DNA from: an uncultured Prevotella sp. | GTDB taxonomy: Bacteria; Bacteroidota; Bacteroidia; Bacteroidales; Bacteroidaceae | Length of the DNA: 64,000 nucleotides | Direction of reading: 5' to 3' | Assembly (NCBI GenBank): GCA_902800365.1 | Contig: CADCEF010000021.1 | Span: 62,001-126,000 of the forward strand | Shown: positions 44,201-52,913 of the stretch, in pieces | How positions within the stretch are numbered: position 1 is the stretch's first letter | Layout: each line of letters begins with the position of its first letter | The notes under the pieces: model-generated | Told to the model about the DNA's origin: nothing | Databases searched by the model: none | What the model saw: the letters and a program-made list of their open reading frames with translations, nothing else | Program-made: the position numbers and the translations under genes

Positions 44201-44371
44201 GTTCTCTTCTCTCCATTCAACAACGAGAGCGGACTTGATCCAGAGACAAACTCTTGGTCAAATGAGAATACTGCTGTAGGTTACTCATTCGGTAGTCACA
44301 GAATGCCTATCGTAGGTTATAACACACCTGCAACCCGCAACTTCATCTTCGGTGTTAACGTAACATTCTAA
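41288..44371 (+). CDS. susC: SusC/RagA-family TonB-linked outer-membrane transporter
   Basis: A signal peptide (ending near QQASA) is followed by a carboxypeptidase-like domain (GQVSDSQGPLIGATVMEKGT, VSYVGYVSQEI), a TonB-box-like EVVVIGYGTQRREAVTGSV, the plug (RIRGQRSLTASNDPLIVLDG, AIYGSRGANGVIIITT) and a beta-barrel ending FIFGVNVTF. At 1027 residues it is full length. With the next gene it forms a glycan importer of the outer membrane. Which glycan is unknown, since no hydrolase is adjacent. Confidence 0.95.
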   Translation: MSFKAKKTAMLVGLCCLGMISTQQASAATESVASVQQTKQATGQVSDSQGPLIGATVMEKGTNNGTVTDFNGNFSLSVKPGATLVVSYVGYVSQEIKAGDNVRVNLKEDGHVVNEVVVIGYGTQRREAVTGSVANIGGEKLNQIAATNAAQALQGRVAGVLMTQTSSKPGAEMQIRIRGQRSLTASNDPLIVLDGIPFMGQLSDINPADIKSMDILKDASATAIYGSRGANGVIIITTVKGAQGTPAKVTYNGYVSFKKVFHKYPMMDGPKFSKMRQLAGLYQNSLDESESTNTDWQDLYYQTGVSYNHDLSVAGGTNGGSYSFGAGYYKDESVVPTEGYDRVSIRGNFDQTVGKYFRFGLSTNNSYRKTQGVNNMYAVLCSSPLSSPYDENGNLKRYNSLPADDQVVVTKETVERDKDVWLSENKGIGSYNTLFAEVKCPWIEGLSYRINVGLNFRSSKSGSFTGTGVNNKDANAVNGGSVYENQTRNWAVENMLTYDRTFGKHNINAVAMYSAEQTTYEQSGGSAQEIPADYFQYYALDKATGQANLTGYNYWQSGLISWMGRVMYSYDNKYMISAALRSDASSRLAKGHQWHTYPAVSAGWNIARESFMENLTWIDNLKFRVGYGETSNQSINPYSTLGGLAIRNYNFGNGTNYKAGYYVNSLPNPELGWEYSKTWNFGLDFSFFNGRLSGSFEYYTQKTNDILLSVKLPDTSGVSSYTGNIGKTQNKGWEFSLNGIIIDNKNGWNWEAGINFYQNRNELVELASGADRDEGNLWFVGHPIDVIYDYEYQGLWQAGEEAAMNILEPGGNVGMIKVKYTGDYDANGLPTRQIDASDRQIMSMEPDLVGGFNTTVGYKGFDLTVIGSFQIGGKLISAIHSSNGYLNMLTGRRNNLDVDYWTPENTGAKYPKPGGIQSGDNPKYGSTLGYFNAGYLKFRAITLGYNFQNIKAVKDLGISRLRLYATVQNPFVLFSPFNNESGLDPETNSWSNENTAVGYSFGSHRMPIVGYNTPATRNFIFGVNVTF

Positions 44372-44395
44372 TGAATCATTAAAGAATTAAGAGTT

Positions 44396-46345
44396 ATGAA
44401 AACTAAAAGTATCAAATATATTCTTGCTGCGGGTCTCGTATGCTGTGGTCTTTCTTCTACCATGACATCCTGCAATAGCGTGCTCGATGAGCAGCCACGC
44501 AGCCAGTTCGACCCGACATTCTTCAACACGAAGGCGGGTATTGAGGGCGGTCTGACATCGCTCTACGCTCACCTGCGCTATTTCTATGGCAATGGTTATT
44601 ATCTGAACACATTGGAGACTGGTACCGATGAGTACACATATGCTCAGAGTGCCGATGGTAACTTTAAGGATGCCGACCTCTCTGGTGTTGGTTCTGTTAC
44701 TCCTACCAGCACTGTTGCTGGTGGTGCATGGGGTACATTGTTTGCCAATATCAATACTGCCAGTGGTATTATTGAGAATGGTGAGGCTGCTGGTATCGAT
44801 CCTGCTCTGCTCGCTGAGGCAAACTTCTTCCGCGCTTTCGACTACTTTATCCTGGTGCAGACCTACGGTGGTGTGCCCCTCGACCTGGGTGCTGGCGAAC
44901 TGAAGTTCAACACATCTACTGTTCGTACTTCTGTACGTAATACCGTTCCTGAGGTCTATGCAGCAATTTTCAAAGATCTGGAGAAAGCCGTAAACGACCT
45001 TCCTGAGAACCCGCGTCTCACAGGTACTGCAACCAAGAACCTGGCTCGTCTGTACCTCTCTAAAGCATATCTGACCTATGCTTGGTGGTTGGAGAATCCA
45101 AACAATATCCCAACTTATCCTGAGTGCACACGTAACAGCGGCGAGGCTCAGAGCTATTTCCAGAAAGCTTTCGACACTGCAAAGCAGGCTATCAGCAATC
45201 CTGGTCCATACGCTCTGCAGCCAACATTCTACGATGTTAACGTAGCTACCAACGACCGTAACTCTGAGATCATGCTCTATGCTGATCACGATGAGGACGA
45301 GAAGTATGGTAACGGCGGTGCTGGTTACGGTTGGGGTAGCGGTGGCTCTCCTGAGAACTTCGCTTACTGGATGGAGACCTGGAACTACACAGAGATGACT
45401 GCTAAGGCTGCTTCGGGTGCTGTTATCAACCCTATTCAGCGTGAGGCTGTTCAGGCTCTTGGTCGTCCTTGGACTCGTATGGCTCCTATTGCCGACAACT
45501 TCATGGAAGGTGGTGTATGGGAAGATGCTGTTAAGGCTATCGACTCTCGTTACGATGCAACCTTCACCCTGCGTTATCACACCAACTGGCAGAAGAGTGG
45601 CAACACTGAGCCTTACGTATTTGGTGCAAATGGCGAGAAGGTTTATCCTAACGAGGTTTACTTCAGCTGGGTTCCTGAGAGCGAGGATGCTAACATCAAC
45701 TACACTGGTGCCGATGGTAAGCTCGGCTTTGGTGAGATGGCTGGTCGTCCAGACTTCGTAGTAGCTGTTAACCACATCAGCCGTAAGAAGTACCCAATCA
45801 ACTGGAAGCTTGGTATCTATCGTACAGATAACGAGGGTGGTCTTGGTTCAAAGGTTAACGGTGGTAGCCCACGTCCTTGGAACATTGCTAAGTTCTCTGA
45901 GTTGTATCTCATTGCTGCTGAGGCTGCAGTTAAACTCGGTAAGAACAGCGATGCTAAGGAGCTTGTAAACGTTCTCCGTGCTCGTGCTGGTAAGCAGACA
46001 TTCAGTCAGAACGACAACGTAGCTGTATCTGTTGACAAGAGCGCAGAGATGGTTGCTGCTACACCTGATGTTATTGATATCGACTTTATCCTTGATGAGC
46101 GTAGCCGTGAGTTCTGGGGTGAGGGATATCGTTGGTTCGACCTCGTTCGTACTCAGAAGTGGGGTGAGCGCGCAGGCACCTATCGTATTGCCGGTGCAGG
46201 TTATACCGACAAGGATCTGCAGACTGTTACTCGTAACATTCCTGCTGGTTACTACATCCGTCCAATCCCACAGGGACAGCTTGACGGTATGGAGATGGAG
46301 CCAGCTGAGAAGGAGGCATATCAGAATCCAGCATATAGAAATTGA
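44396..46345 (+). CDS. susD: SusD/RagB-family surface glycan-binding lipoprotein
   Basis: The lipobox MTSC and the next residues NSVLDEQPRSQFDPTFFNTK are standard for SusD. EANFFRAFDYFILVQTYGGV, ARLYLSKAYLTYAW and the C-terminal FILDERSREFWGEGYRWFDL, VRTQKW are family blocks around the TPR-like scaffold. It has 649 residues and should form the lid of the SusC channel. It lies 24 bases after susC. A terminator hairpin ends the unit. Confidence 0.95.
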   Translation: MKTKSIKYILAAGLVCCGLSSTMTSCNSVLDEQPRSQFDPTFFNTKAGIEGGLTSLYAHLRYFYGNGYYLNTLETGTDEYTYAQSADGNFKDADLSGVGSVTPTSTVAGGAWGTLFANINTASGIIENGEAAGIDPALLAEANFFRAFDYFILVQTYGGVPLDLGAGELKFNTSTVRTSVRNTVPEVYAAIFKDLEKAVNDLPENPRLTGTATKNLARLYLSKAYLTYAWWLENPNNIPTYPECTRNSGEAQSYFQKAFDTAKQAISNPGPYALQPTFYDVNVATNDRNSEIMLYADHDEDEKYGNGGAGYGWGSGGSPENFAYWMETWNYTEMTAKAASGAVINPIQREAVQALGRPWTRMAPIADNFMEGGVWEDAVKAIDSRYDATFTLRYHTNWQKSGNTEPYVFGANGEKVYPNEVYFSWVPESEDANINYTGADGKLGFGEMAGRPDFVVAVNHISRKKYPINWKLGIYRTDNEGGLGSKVNGGSPRPWNIAKFSELYLIAAEAAVKLGKNSDAKELVNVLRARAGKQTFSQNDNVAVSVDKSAEMVAATPDVIDIDFILDERSREFWGEGYRWFDLVRTQKWGERAGTYRIAGAGYTDKDLQTVTRNIPAGYYIRPIPQGQLDGMEMEPAEKEAYQNPAYRN

Positions 46346-46393
46346 TGATAATAGTTAGTTAGATTTTCTAGACAAAACGAATCTCTTTACTAT

Positions 46394-46430
46394 GCACTGG
46401 CCGTCGTGATGACGACCAGTGCTTTTCTTT
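46394..46430 (+). terminator. Terminator after susD
   Basis: GCACTGG and CCAGTGC, extended by CGTC and GACG with one mismatch, form an 11-bp stem with a GTGAT loop, followed by TTTTCTTT. It is a clear intrinsic terminator of the susCD unit. Confidence 0.85.
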
Positions 46431-46492
46431 GTTATTTATGAGGCAAAGGTAAAATTTTTTAAAATGATGACGCAGATTACACATATTTTTCG

Positions 46493-46500
46493 TACCTTTG
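46493..46500 (+). promoter_or_regulatory. argS -7 box
   Basis: TACCTTTG is followed by CACCCAAAA and the ATG 20 bases later, the same downstream context as at pyrE. Confidence 0.65.
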
Positions 46501-46519
46501 CACCCAAAATTCGAAAGGT

Positions 46520-48304
46520 ATGAATATTGAAGCATTAATCAGCAAGGCTGCAGGCGAGGCAGTAAAGGCTCTCTATGGTATGGATGCCACAGAGAAAATG
46601 CTGCAGTTGCAGAAGACAAGAAGTGAGTTTGAGGGTAACTTGACTCTGGTGGTTTTTCCATTTGTAAAGGCCGCAAAAAAGAGTCCAGAACAGACAGCAC
46701 AGGAGATTGGCGAATACTTACAGGCCAACTGCGCTGCTGTTGAGAAATTTAATGTAGTAAAAGGATTTTTGAATCTTAGTGTAGGCGATGGCGCTTGGCT
46801 CCAATTGCTCGAAACCATTGATAAGGACGAGCAGTTTGGTATGAAGCAGGCCAATGAGAATTCGCCACTTGTAATGATAGAATACTCTTCACCTAACACC
46901 AACAAGCCCCTTCATCTTGGTCATGTTCGCAACAACCTGCTGGGTTGGAGCTTGGCAAAGATTATGGAGGCCAATGGCAACAAGGTGGTAAAGACCAATA
47001 TCGTAAACGACCGTGGTATCCACATCTGTAAGTCAATGCTTGCTTGGCTGAAGTATGGTAATGGTGAGACACCTGAGACCAGTGGTAAGAAGGGCGACCA
47101 CCTGATTGGCGATTACTATGTAGCCTTCGATAAGCACTATCGCGAGGAGGTTAAGGAGTTGGTTGCTCAGGGTATGGACGAAGAGAAGGCCAAGCAGGAG
47201 GCTCCACTGATTAAGGAGGCTCACGACATGCTGGTAAAATGGGAGAACAACGATCCTGAGGTTCGTGCTCTCTGGGAGAAGATGAACAACTGGGTATACG
47301 CCGGTTTCGATGAGACCTACAAGAAGATGGGCGTATCGTTTGATAAGATCTACTATGAGAGCCAGACATACCTTAAGGGTAAGGCTAAGGTAGAGGAGGG
47401 TCTTGCTAAAGGACTCTTCGAGCGCCATGAGGATAATTCGGTTTGGGCCGACCTTACAAACGAGGGGCTCGACCAGAAGCTCCTGCTTCGTAGCGATGGA
47501 ACCAGTGTTTATATGACTCAGGACATCGGTACTGCCGAGATGCGTTTCCAGGATTTCCCCATTGATAAGATGATCTACGTAGTAGGTAACGAGCAGAACT
47601 ATCACTTCCAGGTTCTCTCTATCTTGCTCGATCGTCTTGGATTCAAGTGGGGTAAGGAACTCACTCACTTCTCTTACGGTATGGTAGAGCTGCCAAACGG
47701 TAAGATGAAGAGCCGCGAGGGAACAGTAGTTGATGCCGACGATCTGATGGCTCTGATGGTAGAGGATGCCTACAAAACATCAATGGAACTTGGCAAATTC
47801 GATGATATGACCGAGGAAGAGCGCCGCGAGATTGCACGCGTGGTTGGTATGGGTGCTCTTAAGTACTTTATCCTTAAGGTTGATGCTCGTAAGAACATGC
47901 TGTTCAATCCAGAGGAAAGTATCGATTTCAACGGAAACACAGGTCCTTTCATCCAGTATACCTATGCTCGTATCCGTTCAATTCTCCGCAAGGCTGAGGC
48001 CGAGGGCTTGAAGCCTGTTGCAGCTCATGTTGCACTCGCAGAGAAAGAGGTAGAGCTTGTTCAGAAAATGAATGAGTTTGGTGCAGCTGTTGAGCAGGCT
48101 GGTAAGGATTACTCACCAAGCGGAATTGCTAACTACTGCTATGAGCTTACTAAGGTGTTCAATCAATTCTATCACGACTATAGTATCCTTAACGAGGCCG
48201 ACGAGCAGAAGAAGGCTGTACGCCTGATGCTGGCTAAGAATGTTGCCAAGATTATTAAGAATGGTATGAGTCTGCTGGGTATCGAAGTACCCGAGCGTAT
48301 GTAA
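46520..48304 (+). CDS. argS: Arginyl-tRNA synthetase
   Basis: This class I synthetase has an N-terminal Add-1 domain (about 1-110), the HIGH motif within YSSPNTNKPLHLGHVRNN, a central insertion, and the KMSKS loop in the form KMKSREGTVVDADD. The C-terminal anticodon-binding domain begins near residue 470 (FIQYTYARIRSILRKA). The length of 594 is normal. Start at the ATG 20 bases after the -7 box. One base separates it from the RNase H gene. Confidence 0.96.
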   Translation: MNIEALISKAAGEAVKALYGMDATEKMLQLQKTRSEFEGNLTLVVFPFVKAAKKSPEQTAQEIGEYLQANCAAVEKFNVVKGFLNLSVGDGAWLQLLETIDKDEQFGMKQANENSPLVMIEYSSPNTNKPLHLGHVRNNLLGWSLAKIMEANGNKVVKTNIVNDRGIHICKSMLAWLKYGNGETPETSGKKGDHLIGDYYVAFDKHYREEVKELVAQGMDEEKAKQEAPLIKEAHDMLVKWENNDPEVRALWEKMNNWVYAGFDETYKKMGVSFDKIYYESQTYLKGKAKVEEGLAKGLFERHEDNSVWADLTNEGLDQKLLLRSDGTSVYMTQDIGTAEMRFQDFPIDKMIYVVGNEQNYHFQVLSILLDRLGFKWGKELTHFSYGMVELPNGKMKSREGTVVDADDLMALMVEDAYKTSMELGKFDDMTEEERREIARVVGMGALKYFILKVDARKNMLFNPEESIDFNGNTGPFIQYTYARIRSILRKAEAEGLKPVAAHVALAEKEVELVQKMNEFGAAVEQAGKDYSPSGIANYCYELTKVFNQFYHDYSILNEADEQKKAVRLMLAKNVAKIIKNGMSLLGIEVPERM

Positions 48305-48305
48305 T

Positions 48306-48764
48306 ATGCAGAATCCCCCAGACTATAGACATGATACAGTGCTGCCCTTGCCAATGGAGGTAAGGGCAGACGCTTTTGCCGTGGATGCTGCTTGTAGCGG
48401 AAACCCTGGACCTATGGAGTATCAGGGTATTGACCTAGCTACAGGTGCTCGTGTGTTCCATTTCGGACCAGTAAAGGGAACCAATAATATCGGTGAATTC
48501 TTAGCTATCGTGCATGCTCTGGCACTTTGCTGGCAAAAGGGATGGCACAACAAAACCATCTATTCTGATAGCTATAATGCTATTCTGTGGGTTTCAAAAG
48601 GAAAATGTAAAACCACACTTGAACGCACAGCAGAAACCGAACAGCTCTTCCAGATTATCGCAAGAGCTGAGAATTGGCTCAGAACCCATCAATACCGTAA
48701 TCCTATCATTAAATGGGAGACAAGTAAATGGGGTGAGGTACCTGCTGATTTCGGTAGAAAATAA
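48306..48764 (+). CDS. Ribonuclease H family protein
   Basis: The RNase HI catalytic carboxylates are all in place: Asp27 in FAVDAACSGNPGP, Glu64 in NNIGEFLAIVHAL, Asp88 in TIYSDSYNAILWV and Asp148 in EVPADFGRK. It would cut RNA in RNA-DNA hybrids. At 152 residues it has the single catalytic domain without a hybrid-binding N-terminus. It follows argS closely and its stop abuts the ribD stop on the other strand. Confidence 0.9.
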   Translation: MQNPPDYRHDTVLPLPMEVRADAFAVDAACSGNPGPMEYQGIDLATGARVFHFGPVKGTNNIGEFLAIVHALALCWQKGWHNKTIYSDSYNAILWVSKGKCKTTLERTAETEQLFQIIARAENWLRTHQYRNPIIKWETSKWGEVPADFGRK

Positions 48765-49682
48765 TTATTTCCTGCGATAAACCACAATCACATTATTATT
48801 ATATACTTCGCTGCTAACCACTTTGGCATTAGCAGGAATATGTGGTGCACGGGTTCCATCGCTAACAGTCATCGTAATGTTTGTCTCCACACGTATCTCG
48901 TCCCACAATCCCTGGACAAGGAATGAACGCAAAGTCTCTGCTCCGCCTTCTATTATCAGCGATTGTACGTTCTGCTCATGCAGACTTTCCAGATTAAGTG
49001 GGTGCGCATGGTCTATAACCATACGTTTAGGATCTGGCCCATACCACTCTCTCACATTCAGCTTTGGATGATCGCGCTCGTCGGTAATTCTTCCTACAAG
49101 TATCGCGTCCTCCTCGGCACGCAGCTTGTGTGACAGCATCTTGGTGAAATCGCTTGATATCTGAACCGGCTTATGATTATCATCAATAAAACCATTGGCA
49201 GTCTGAGCCCATTTCAGTATGAGATAAGGGCGCTGCTCCCGATGGAATGTGAAGAATCGACGATTCAGTGACTTGCATTCTTCCTCAAGAACGCCAACTT
49301 CTACCTCGATACCTGCCTCGCGTAGTTTCTTTATTCCGCGACCTTGAACTTCGGCAAATTCATCGATACATCCTATTACCACTCTGCGCACACCTTTCTT
49401 AATGATAAGATCGGCACAGGGAGGCGTCTTGCCGTAATGTGAGCAAGGCTCGAGCGATACATATATGGTAGATTCCGGCATTAATGATTCATCTTCTATC
49501 TTGACTGAAGCGAAGGCGTTTACTTCTGCATGTGCCCTTCCGCAACGCTCGTGATACCCCTCTCCAATAATACGGCCGTTATGTACTATCACTGCTCCTA
49601 CCATAGGGTTAGGTTTTGCGTTCTGCTGACCGTTTTTTGCCAGCTGAATACAGCGTTGCATGAATTTTTCGTCGATACTCAT
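48765..49682 (-). CDS. ribD: Riboflavin biosynthesis deaminase/reductase RibD
   Basis: The deaminase domain (about 1-145) has GRAHAEVNAF and EPCSHYGKTPPCADLIIKKG, the zinc site. The reductase domain follows with YLILKWAQTANGFIDDN, DAILVGRITDERDHPKLNVR and LIIEGGAETLRSFL. It converts the GTP cyclohydrolase II product through two steps towards riboflavin. The length of 305 is a little short of E. coli RibD but all motifs are present. No other rib gene is in the window. Confidence 0.95.
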   Translation of the reverse strand: MSIDEKFMQRCIQLAKNGQQNAKPNPMVGAVIVHNGRIIGEGYHERCGRAHAEVNAFASVKIEDESLMPESTIYVSLEPCSHYGKTPPCADLIIKKGVRRVVIGCIDEFAEVQGRGIKKLREAGIEVEVGVLEEECKSLNRRFFTFHREQRPYLILKWAQTANGFIDDNHKPVQISSDFTKMLSHKLRAEEDAILVGRITDERDHPKLNVREWYGPDPKRMVIDHAHPLNLESLHEQNVQSLIIEGGAETLRSFLVQGLWDEIRVETNITMTVSDGTRAPHIPANAKVVSSEVYNNNVIVVYRRK

Positions 49683-49690
49683 ATAATTTC

Positions 49691-49717
49691 AATTATCAAT
49701 TATCAATTATCAATTAT
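49691..49717. repeat. 7-bp tandem repeat, AATTATC x 3.9
   Basis: Almost four head-to-tail copies of AATTATC lie between the divergent ribD and prmC starts, just upstream of the prmC -7 box. Copy-number change would alter promoter spacing; that is only a possibility. Confidence 0.85.
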
Positions 49718-49723
49718 TTTACT

Positions 49724-49731
49724 TACCTTTG
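49724..49731 (+). promoter_or_regulatory. prmC -7 box with almost no leader
   Basis: TACCTTTG ends four bases before the prmC ATG at 49736. With the start site a few bases past the box, the mRNA would be leaderless or nearly so. Confidence 0.6.
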
Positions 49732-49735
49732 CAGT

Positions 49736-50560
49736 ATGAATTACGAACAACTCTGCCAACGACTCAGCAACGTTTACGATACTGGCGAGGCCAAGGCCAT
49801 CGTCCGTTGGGTGCTTGATGTACGTTTCGGACTTTCAACTGCCGATATTTATTGTGGCAAAGTTACACAATTATCCCCAAACGACCAAGCAGAACTCGAA
49901 AAAATCATGCAAAGACTCGAAAAAGCCGAGCCTGTGCAGTATGTGTTGGGCGTTGCTGATTTCTGCGGGCGCCAGTTCCATGTTGCTCTTGGAGTACTTA
50001 TTCCAAGGCCCGAAACAGCAGAATTGTGCCATTTAATCGCAAATGATGGAGGCGCGAATATCCTGGATATTGGTACTGGCAGCGGATGTATCGCCATCAC
50101 GCTGGCACTTGATATTGCAGATTCAAAGGTTACTGCCTGGGATATATCTGACGATGCATTGGCTATAGCTCAGCAAAATGCTAAGACGCTTGGTGCTGAT
50201 GTTTCTTTTGAAAAAAAGGATGCCTTAAACATATCTCAAACCTCTAATATATGGGATGTTATAGTTAGTAACCCACCATATATCTGTCGCAAGGAAGCCG
50301 ATGAAATGGAGGAAAACGTATTGAGATACGAACCCTACACCGCCCTGTTCGTACCCGATGATGATCCATTGCTCTTCTATCGCCACATCATGAACTACGC
50401 TATATCTGCGTTAAGACAAGATGGTAGGCTCTATTTCGAGATTAATCCTGTTTATGCCGATTCCATCGTAGAACAATTGCAACAATTAGGATTTGTTGAT
50501 ATCCTGAAGATTGACGACCAGTTCGGCAAAACCAGATTCATTAAAGCCTTTAAAAGATGA
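49736..50560 (+). CDS. prmC: Release factor glutamine methyltransferase
   Basis: PrmC methylates the Gln of the GGQ motif in peptide release factors. It has the N-terminal helical domain (QYVLGVADFCGRQFHVALGV, LIPRPETAELC), SAM-binding ILDIGTGSGCIAITLAL and the catalytic NPPY in VIVSNPPYICRKEADEM. It has 274 residues. The stop overlaps the recX ATG by four bases. Confidence 0.95.
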   Translation: MNYEQLCQRLSNVYDTGEAKAIVRWVLDVRFGLSTADIYCGKVTQLSPNDQAELEKIMQRLEKAEPVQYVLGVADFCGRQFHVALGVLIPRPETAELCHLIANDGGANILDIGTGSGCIAITLALDIADSKVTAWDISDDALAIAQQNAKTLGADVSFEKKDALNISQTSNIWDVIVSNPPYICRKEADEMEENVLRYEPYTALFVPDDDPLLFYRHIMNYAISALRQDGRLYFEINPVYADSIVEQLQQLGFVDILKIDDQFGKTRFIKAFKR

Positions 50561-51045
50561 AAGAGAAGACAGAGCAGGAAGCATACTTGCAATTGGCCGC
50601 TGTCTGTGCTCATGCAGAGCATTGCGAACAAGAGATGCGTGACAAGATGAAGCGTTGGGGAATGGACAAAGATGTTCAAGAGCGTGTGGTGGCCCGACTT
50701 GTTAAAGAGCGCTATATAGATAATGAGCGTTACGCCCGTGCATTTGTTAAGGACAAGATCCGCTATAACAAATGGGGCCAGCGAAAGGTTAGACAAGCTC
50801 TTTGGTTAAAGCGCATTGACGAGGATATCCAAAAGAAAGTACTCGATGAAATCGATGAGAAAGAGTATCTTGATGTCCTTATTCCATTGCTTAAACAAAA
50901 ACGTAAAACAACGAAAGCCAACAGTGACTACGAGTTGAATCAGAAATTAGTGCGCTTTGCACTTAGCCGAGGCTTTGACTTTAGTATCATTCGTCATTGT
51001 CTGGAGGTTGATGAAGATGTTGATTATGGCGAAGAAACCGATTAG
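50557..51045 (+). CDS. recX: Regulatory protein RecX
   Basis: RecX binds RecA filaments and limits recombination. The three-helix repeats are visible: EQEMRDKMKRWGMDKDVQER, VVARLVKERYIDNERYARAF, KWGQRKVRQALWLKRI and a C-terminal repeat ending LSRGFDFSIIRHCLE. It has 162 residues. It is translationally coupled to prmC and its end overlaps comF. Confidence 0.92.
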   Translation: MKEKTEQEAYLQLAAVCAHAEHCEQEMRDKMKRWGMDKDVQERVVARLVKERYIDNERYARAFVKDKIRYNKWGQRKVRQALWLKRIDEDIQKKVLDEIDEKEYLDVLIPLLKQKRKTTKANSDYELNQKLVRFALSRGFDFSIIRHCLEVDEDVDYGEETD

Positions 51046-51733
51046 TTTCTGGCATAGGCTCCTCGATTTGATTTCACCCCGACTCTGTGTTGTGTGTGGA
51101 AAAAGACTGTCGGCCATAGAGGATGTTATATGTCTTTCGTGTAACTTAAAACTTCCAAGAACAGATTATTCCAAAAATCCTTATGAAAACGAAATGGCCA
51201 AACTGTTCTGGGGGCAGATACCTATAGAGCGTGCAGCTGCATTCTTTTATTATGAAAGTCACTCAAATACAGCCAACATCATCTATAAGCTGAAATACAA
51301 GAACCATCCGGAAATAGGTCCTGTTATGGGGCGTAAGGTGTCGGTAGAGTTTCAAAGAGATAATTTCTTCGATGGAATCGATGGAATAGTACCTGTTCCG
51401 TTGACGAAGAAGCGATTACGCCGACGTGGTTATAACCAGAGTGAAGAGATTGCAAAAGGTGTTAGCGAGATAACAGGTCTGCCAATATTTAGTAATATCG
51501 TTAAGCGAATGGTATTCAAGAGTAGTCAGACGAACAAGAGCAGACTGGGGCGCAGAGAGAATGTAGAGCATGTGTTTGAACTGAATGGTGAGTTGCCCGA
51601 CAATGTCAAGCATCTTCTTGTTGTTGACGATGTTGTTACAACAGGTTCTACGGTAATTGCCTGTGCACACCAATTGGCCAAGATTGATGGCATAAGGATA
51701 AGTGTTCTGTCACTTGGCTTGACAAAAAGATAG
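51026..51733 (+). CDS. comF: ComF family phosphoribosyltransferase-like protein
   Basis: An N-terminal zinc-ribbon-like region (CVVCGKRL, then CLSC) precedes the PRTase domain with GIDGIVPVPLTKKRLRRRGY, NQSEEIAKGV and the PRPP loop HLLVVDDVVTTGSTV. ComF is required for DNA uptake in transformable bacteria. The start could be the ATG at 51017 or 51026; the frame upstream begins with TTG deep inside recX. I use 51026 (235 residues), a 20-base overlap with recX. Confidence 0.9.
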   Translation: MAKKPISFWHRLLDLISPRLCVVCGKRLSAIEDVICLSCNLKLPRTDYSKNPYENEMAKLFWGQIPIERAAAFFYYESHSNTANIIYKLKYKNHPEIGPVMGRKVSVEFQRDNFFDGIDGIVPVPLTKKRLRRRGYNQSEEIAKGVSEITGLPIFSNIVKRMVFKSSQTNKSRLGRRENVEHVFELNGELPDNVKHLLVVDDVVTTGSTVIACAHQLAKIDGIRISVLSLGLTKR

Positions 51734-51764
51734 GTAATTATTTGTTTTTTCACTCACTTATTCG

Positions 51765-51772
51765 TATCTTTG
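51765..51772 (+). promoter_or_regulatory. pyrE -7 box
   Basis: TATCTTTG is followed by CACCCAAAAA and the pyrE ATG 22 bases on, as at argS. Confidence 0.65.
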
Positions 51773-51794
51773 CACCCAAAAATATTATAACGTT

Positions 51795-52430
51795 ATGGAT
51801 ATAAAGAATCAATTTGCCAAGAAACTGATGGAGATTGAGGCCATCAAGTTGCAGCCAAACGCCCCATTTACATGGGCTTCTGGTTGGAAATCACCTATTT
51901 ATACCGACAACCGAAAGACTCTATCGTTTCCACGTCTGCGCTCTTTCGTAAAGTTGGAGCTCTGTCATGCAATTCAGGAGAACTTCCCTGAGGCAGAGGC
52001 TGTGGCAGGTGTTGCTACTGGTGCTATTGCACAGGGTGCACTCGTAGCCGAGGAGCTTGGTTTGCCTTACAGCTATGTTCGTCCAAAGCCAAAAGATCAT
52101 GGAATGGGTAACCAGGTAGAAGGCGAGATTAAGAAGGGTGCTAAGGTGATCGTGGTGGAAGACCTTATATCTACTGGCGGTAGCAGCCTTAAGGCTGTTC
52201 AGGCACTTCGTGACTATGGCGTAGAGGTTATTGGTATGGTGGCTTCGTTTACATATGGCTTCCCTGTCGCCGAAGAGGCTTTCCGTGAGGCTGGTGTAAA
52301 ACTGATTACCCTCAGCAACTACGAGGCAGTTATCGAAGAAGCAGCCAAGACCGGCTATATTAAGGAAGAAGATAAGGCCGTGCTCGCAGAGTGGCGCAAG
52401 AGTCCATCAACTTGGAAACAGGACCTTTAA
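51795..52430 (+). CDS. pyrE: Orotate phosphoribosyltransferase
   Basis: PyrE makes OMP from orotate and PRPP. FTWASGWKSPIYTDNRKTLS is the orotate-site start, VAGVATGAIAQGALVAEELG and YVRPKPKDHGMGNQVEG carry the dimer-loop Lys residues, and VIVVEDLISTGGSS is the PRPP motif. The length of 211 is standard. The SRPBCC gene follows after 25 bases. Confidence 0.95.
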   Translation: MDIKNQFAKKLMEIEAIKLQPNAPFTWASGWKSPIYTDNRKTLSFPRLRSFVKLELCHAIQENFPEAEAVAGVATGAIAQGALVAEELGLPYSYVRPKPKDHGMGNQVEGEIKKGAKVIVVEDLISTGGSSLKAVQALRDYGVEVIGMVASFTYGFPVAEEAFREAGVKLITLSNYEAVIEEAAKTGYIKEEDKAVLAEWRKSPSTWKQDL

Positions 52431-52455
52431 TATTTAATGTTTAATCTATATAGCC

Positions 52456-52887
52456 ATGGGATTATTCGGAGGAGAAAGTAAGTTTGAGAGCAGCGTAAAG
52501 CTGATTCCATATTCTCAGCTGGCTGTTTACAATAACATCAGCGACCTGAGAAACCTTGAGAAGGTGCGAGATCGTGTGCCTGAGGATAAGGTTCAGGACT
52601 TTAGCTTCGATCAGGACACAGTAAGTCTTAATGTAGCTCCAGTAGGTGAACTTAAGCTTCGCATCTGTGATCGCGAAGAGCCTAAGTGCATCAAGTTCGA
52701 GACAGTTCAAAGCCCTGTGCCATTCAATGTGTGGGTTCAGGTACTGCCTGTAGATGAGAATTCTTCTAAGATGAAGGTAACGGTGAAAGCAGAACTGAAT
52801 CCGTTTATTAAGAGTATGGTAGAAAAGCCCTTGCAGGAGGGTGTTGAGAAAATCGCCGATGCCCTTGCAATGGTGCACTACGAATAA
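52456..52887 (+). CDS. SRPBCC-fold family protein
   Basis: The 143-residue protein begins MGLFGGESKFESSVKLIPYS and has the alternating strands and long final helix (KSMVEKPLQEGVEKIADALA) of START/polyketide-cyclase-like SRPBCC proteins. No catalytic residues can be assigned. Binding of a hydrophobic ligand is the usual assumption. It lies between pyrE and argH with short gaps. Confidence 0.75.
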   Translation: MGLFGGESKFESSVKLIPYSQLAVYNNISDLRNLEKVRDRVPEDKVQDFSFDQDTVSLNVAPVGELKLRICDREEPKCIKFETVQSPVPFNVWVQVLPVDENSSKMKVTVKAELNPFIKSMVEKPLQEGVEKIADALAMVHYE

Positions 52888-52913
52888 TTAGAATAAGATT
52901 ATAGAGACAGGAG

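Noticed and set aside
44387..45775. Long open frame antisense to susD (462 codons), with a similar one antisense to the S41 gene at 46-1161
   Set aside because: Both lie wholly opposite well-supported genes, have no promoter box or family motif, and their amino-acid patterns mirror the codon bias of the sense gene.
46444..46451. TACCTTTG on the minus strand upstream of argS
   Set aside because: It would drive a transcript into the susD terminator with no gene behind it; a chance match of an AT-rich 8-mer is likelier.
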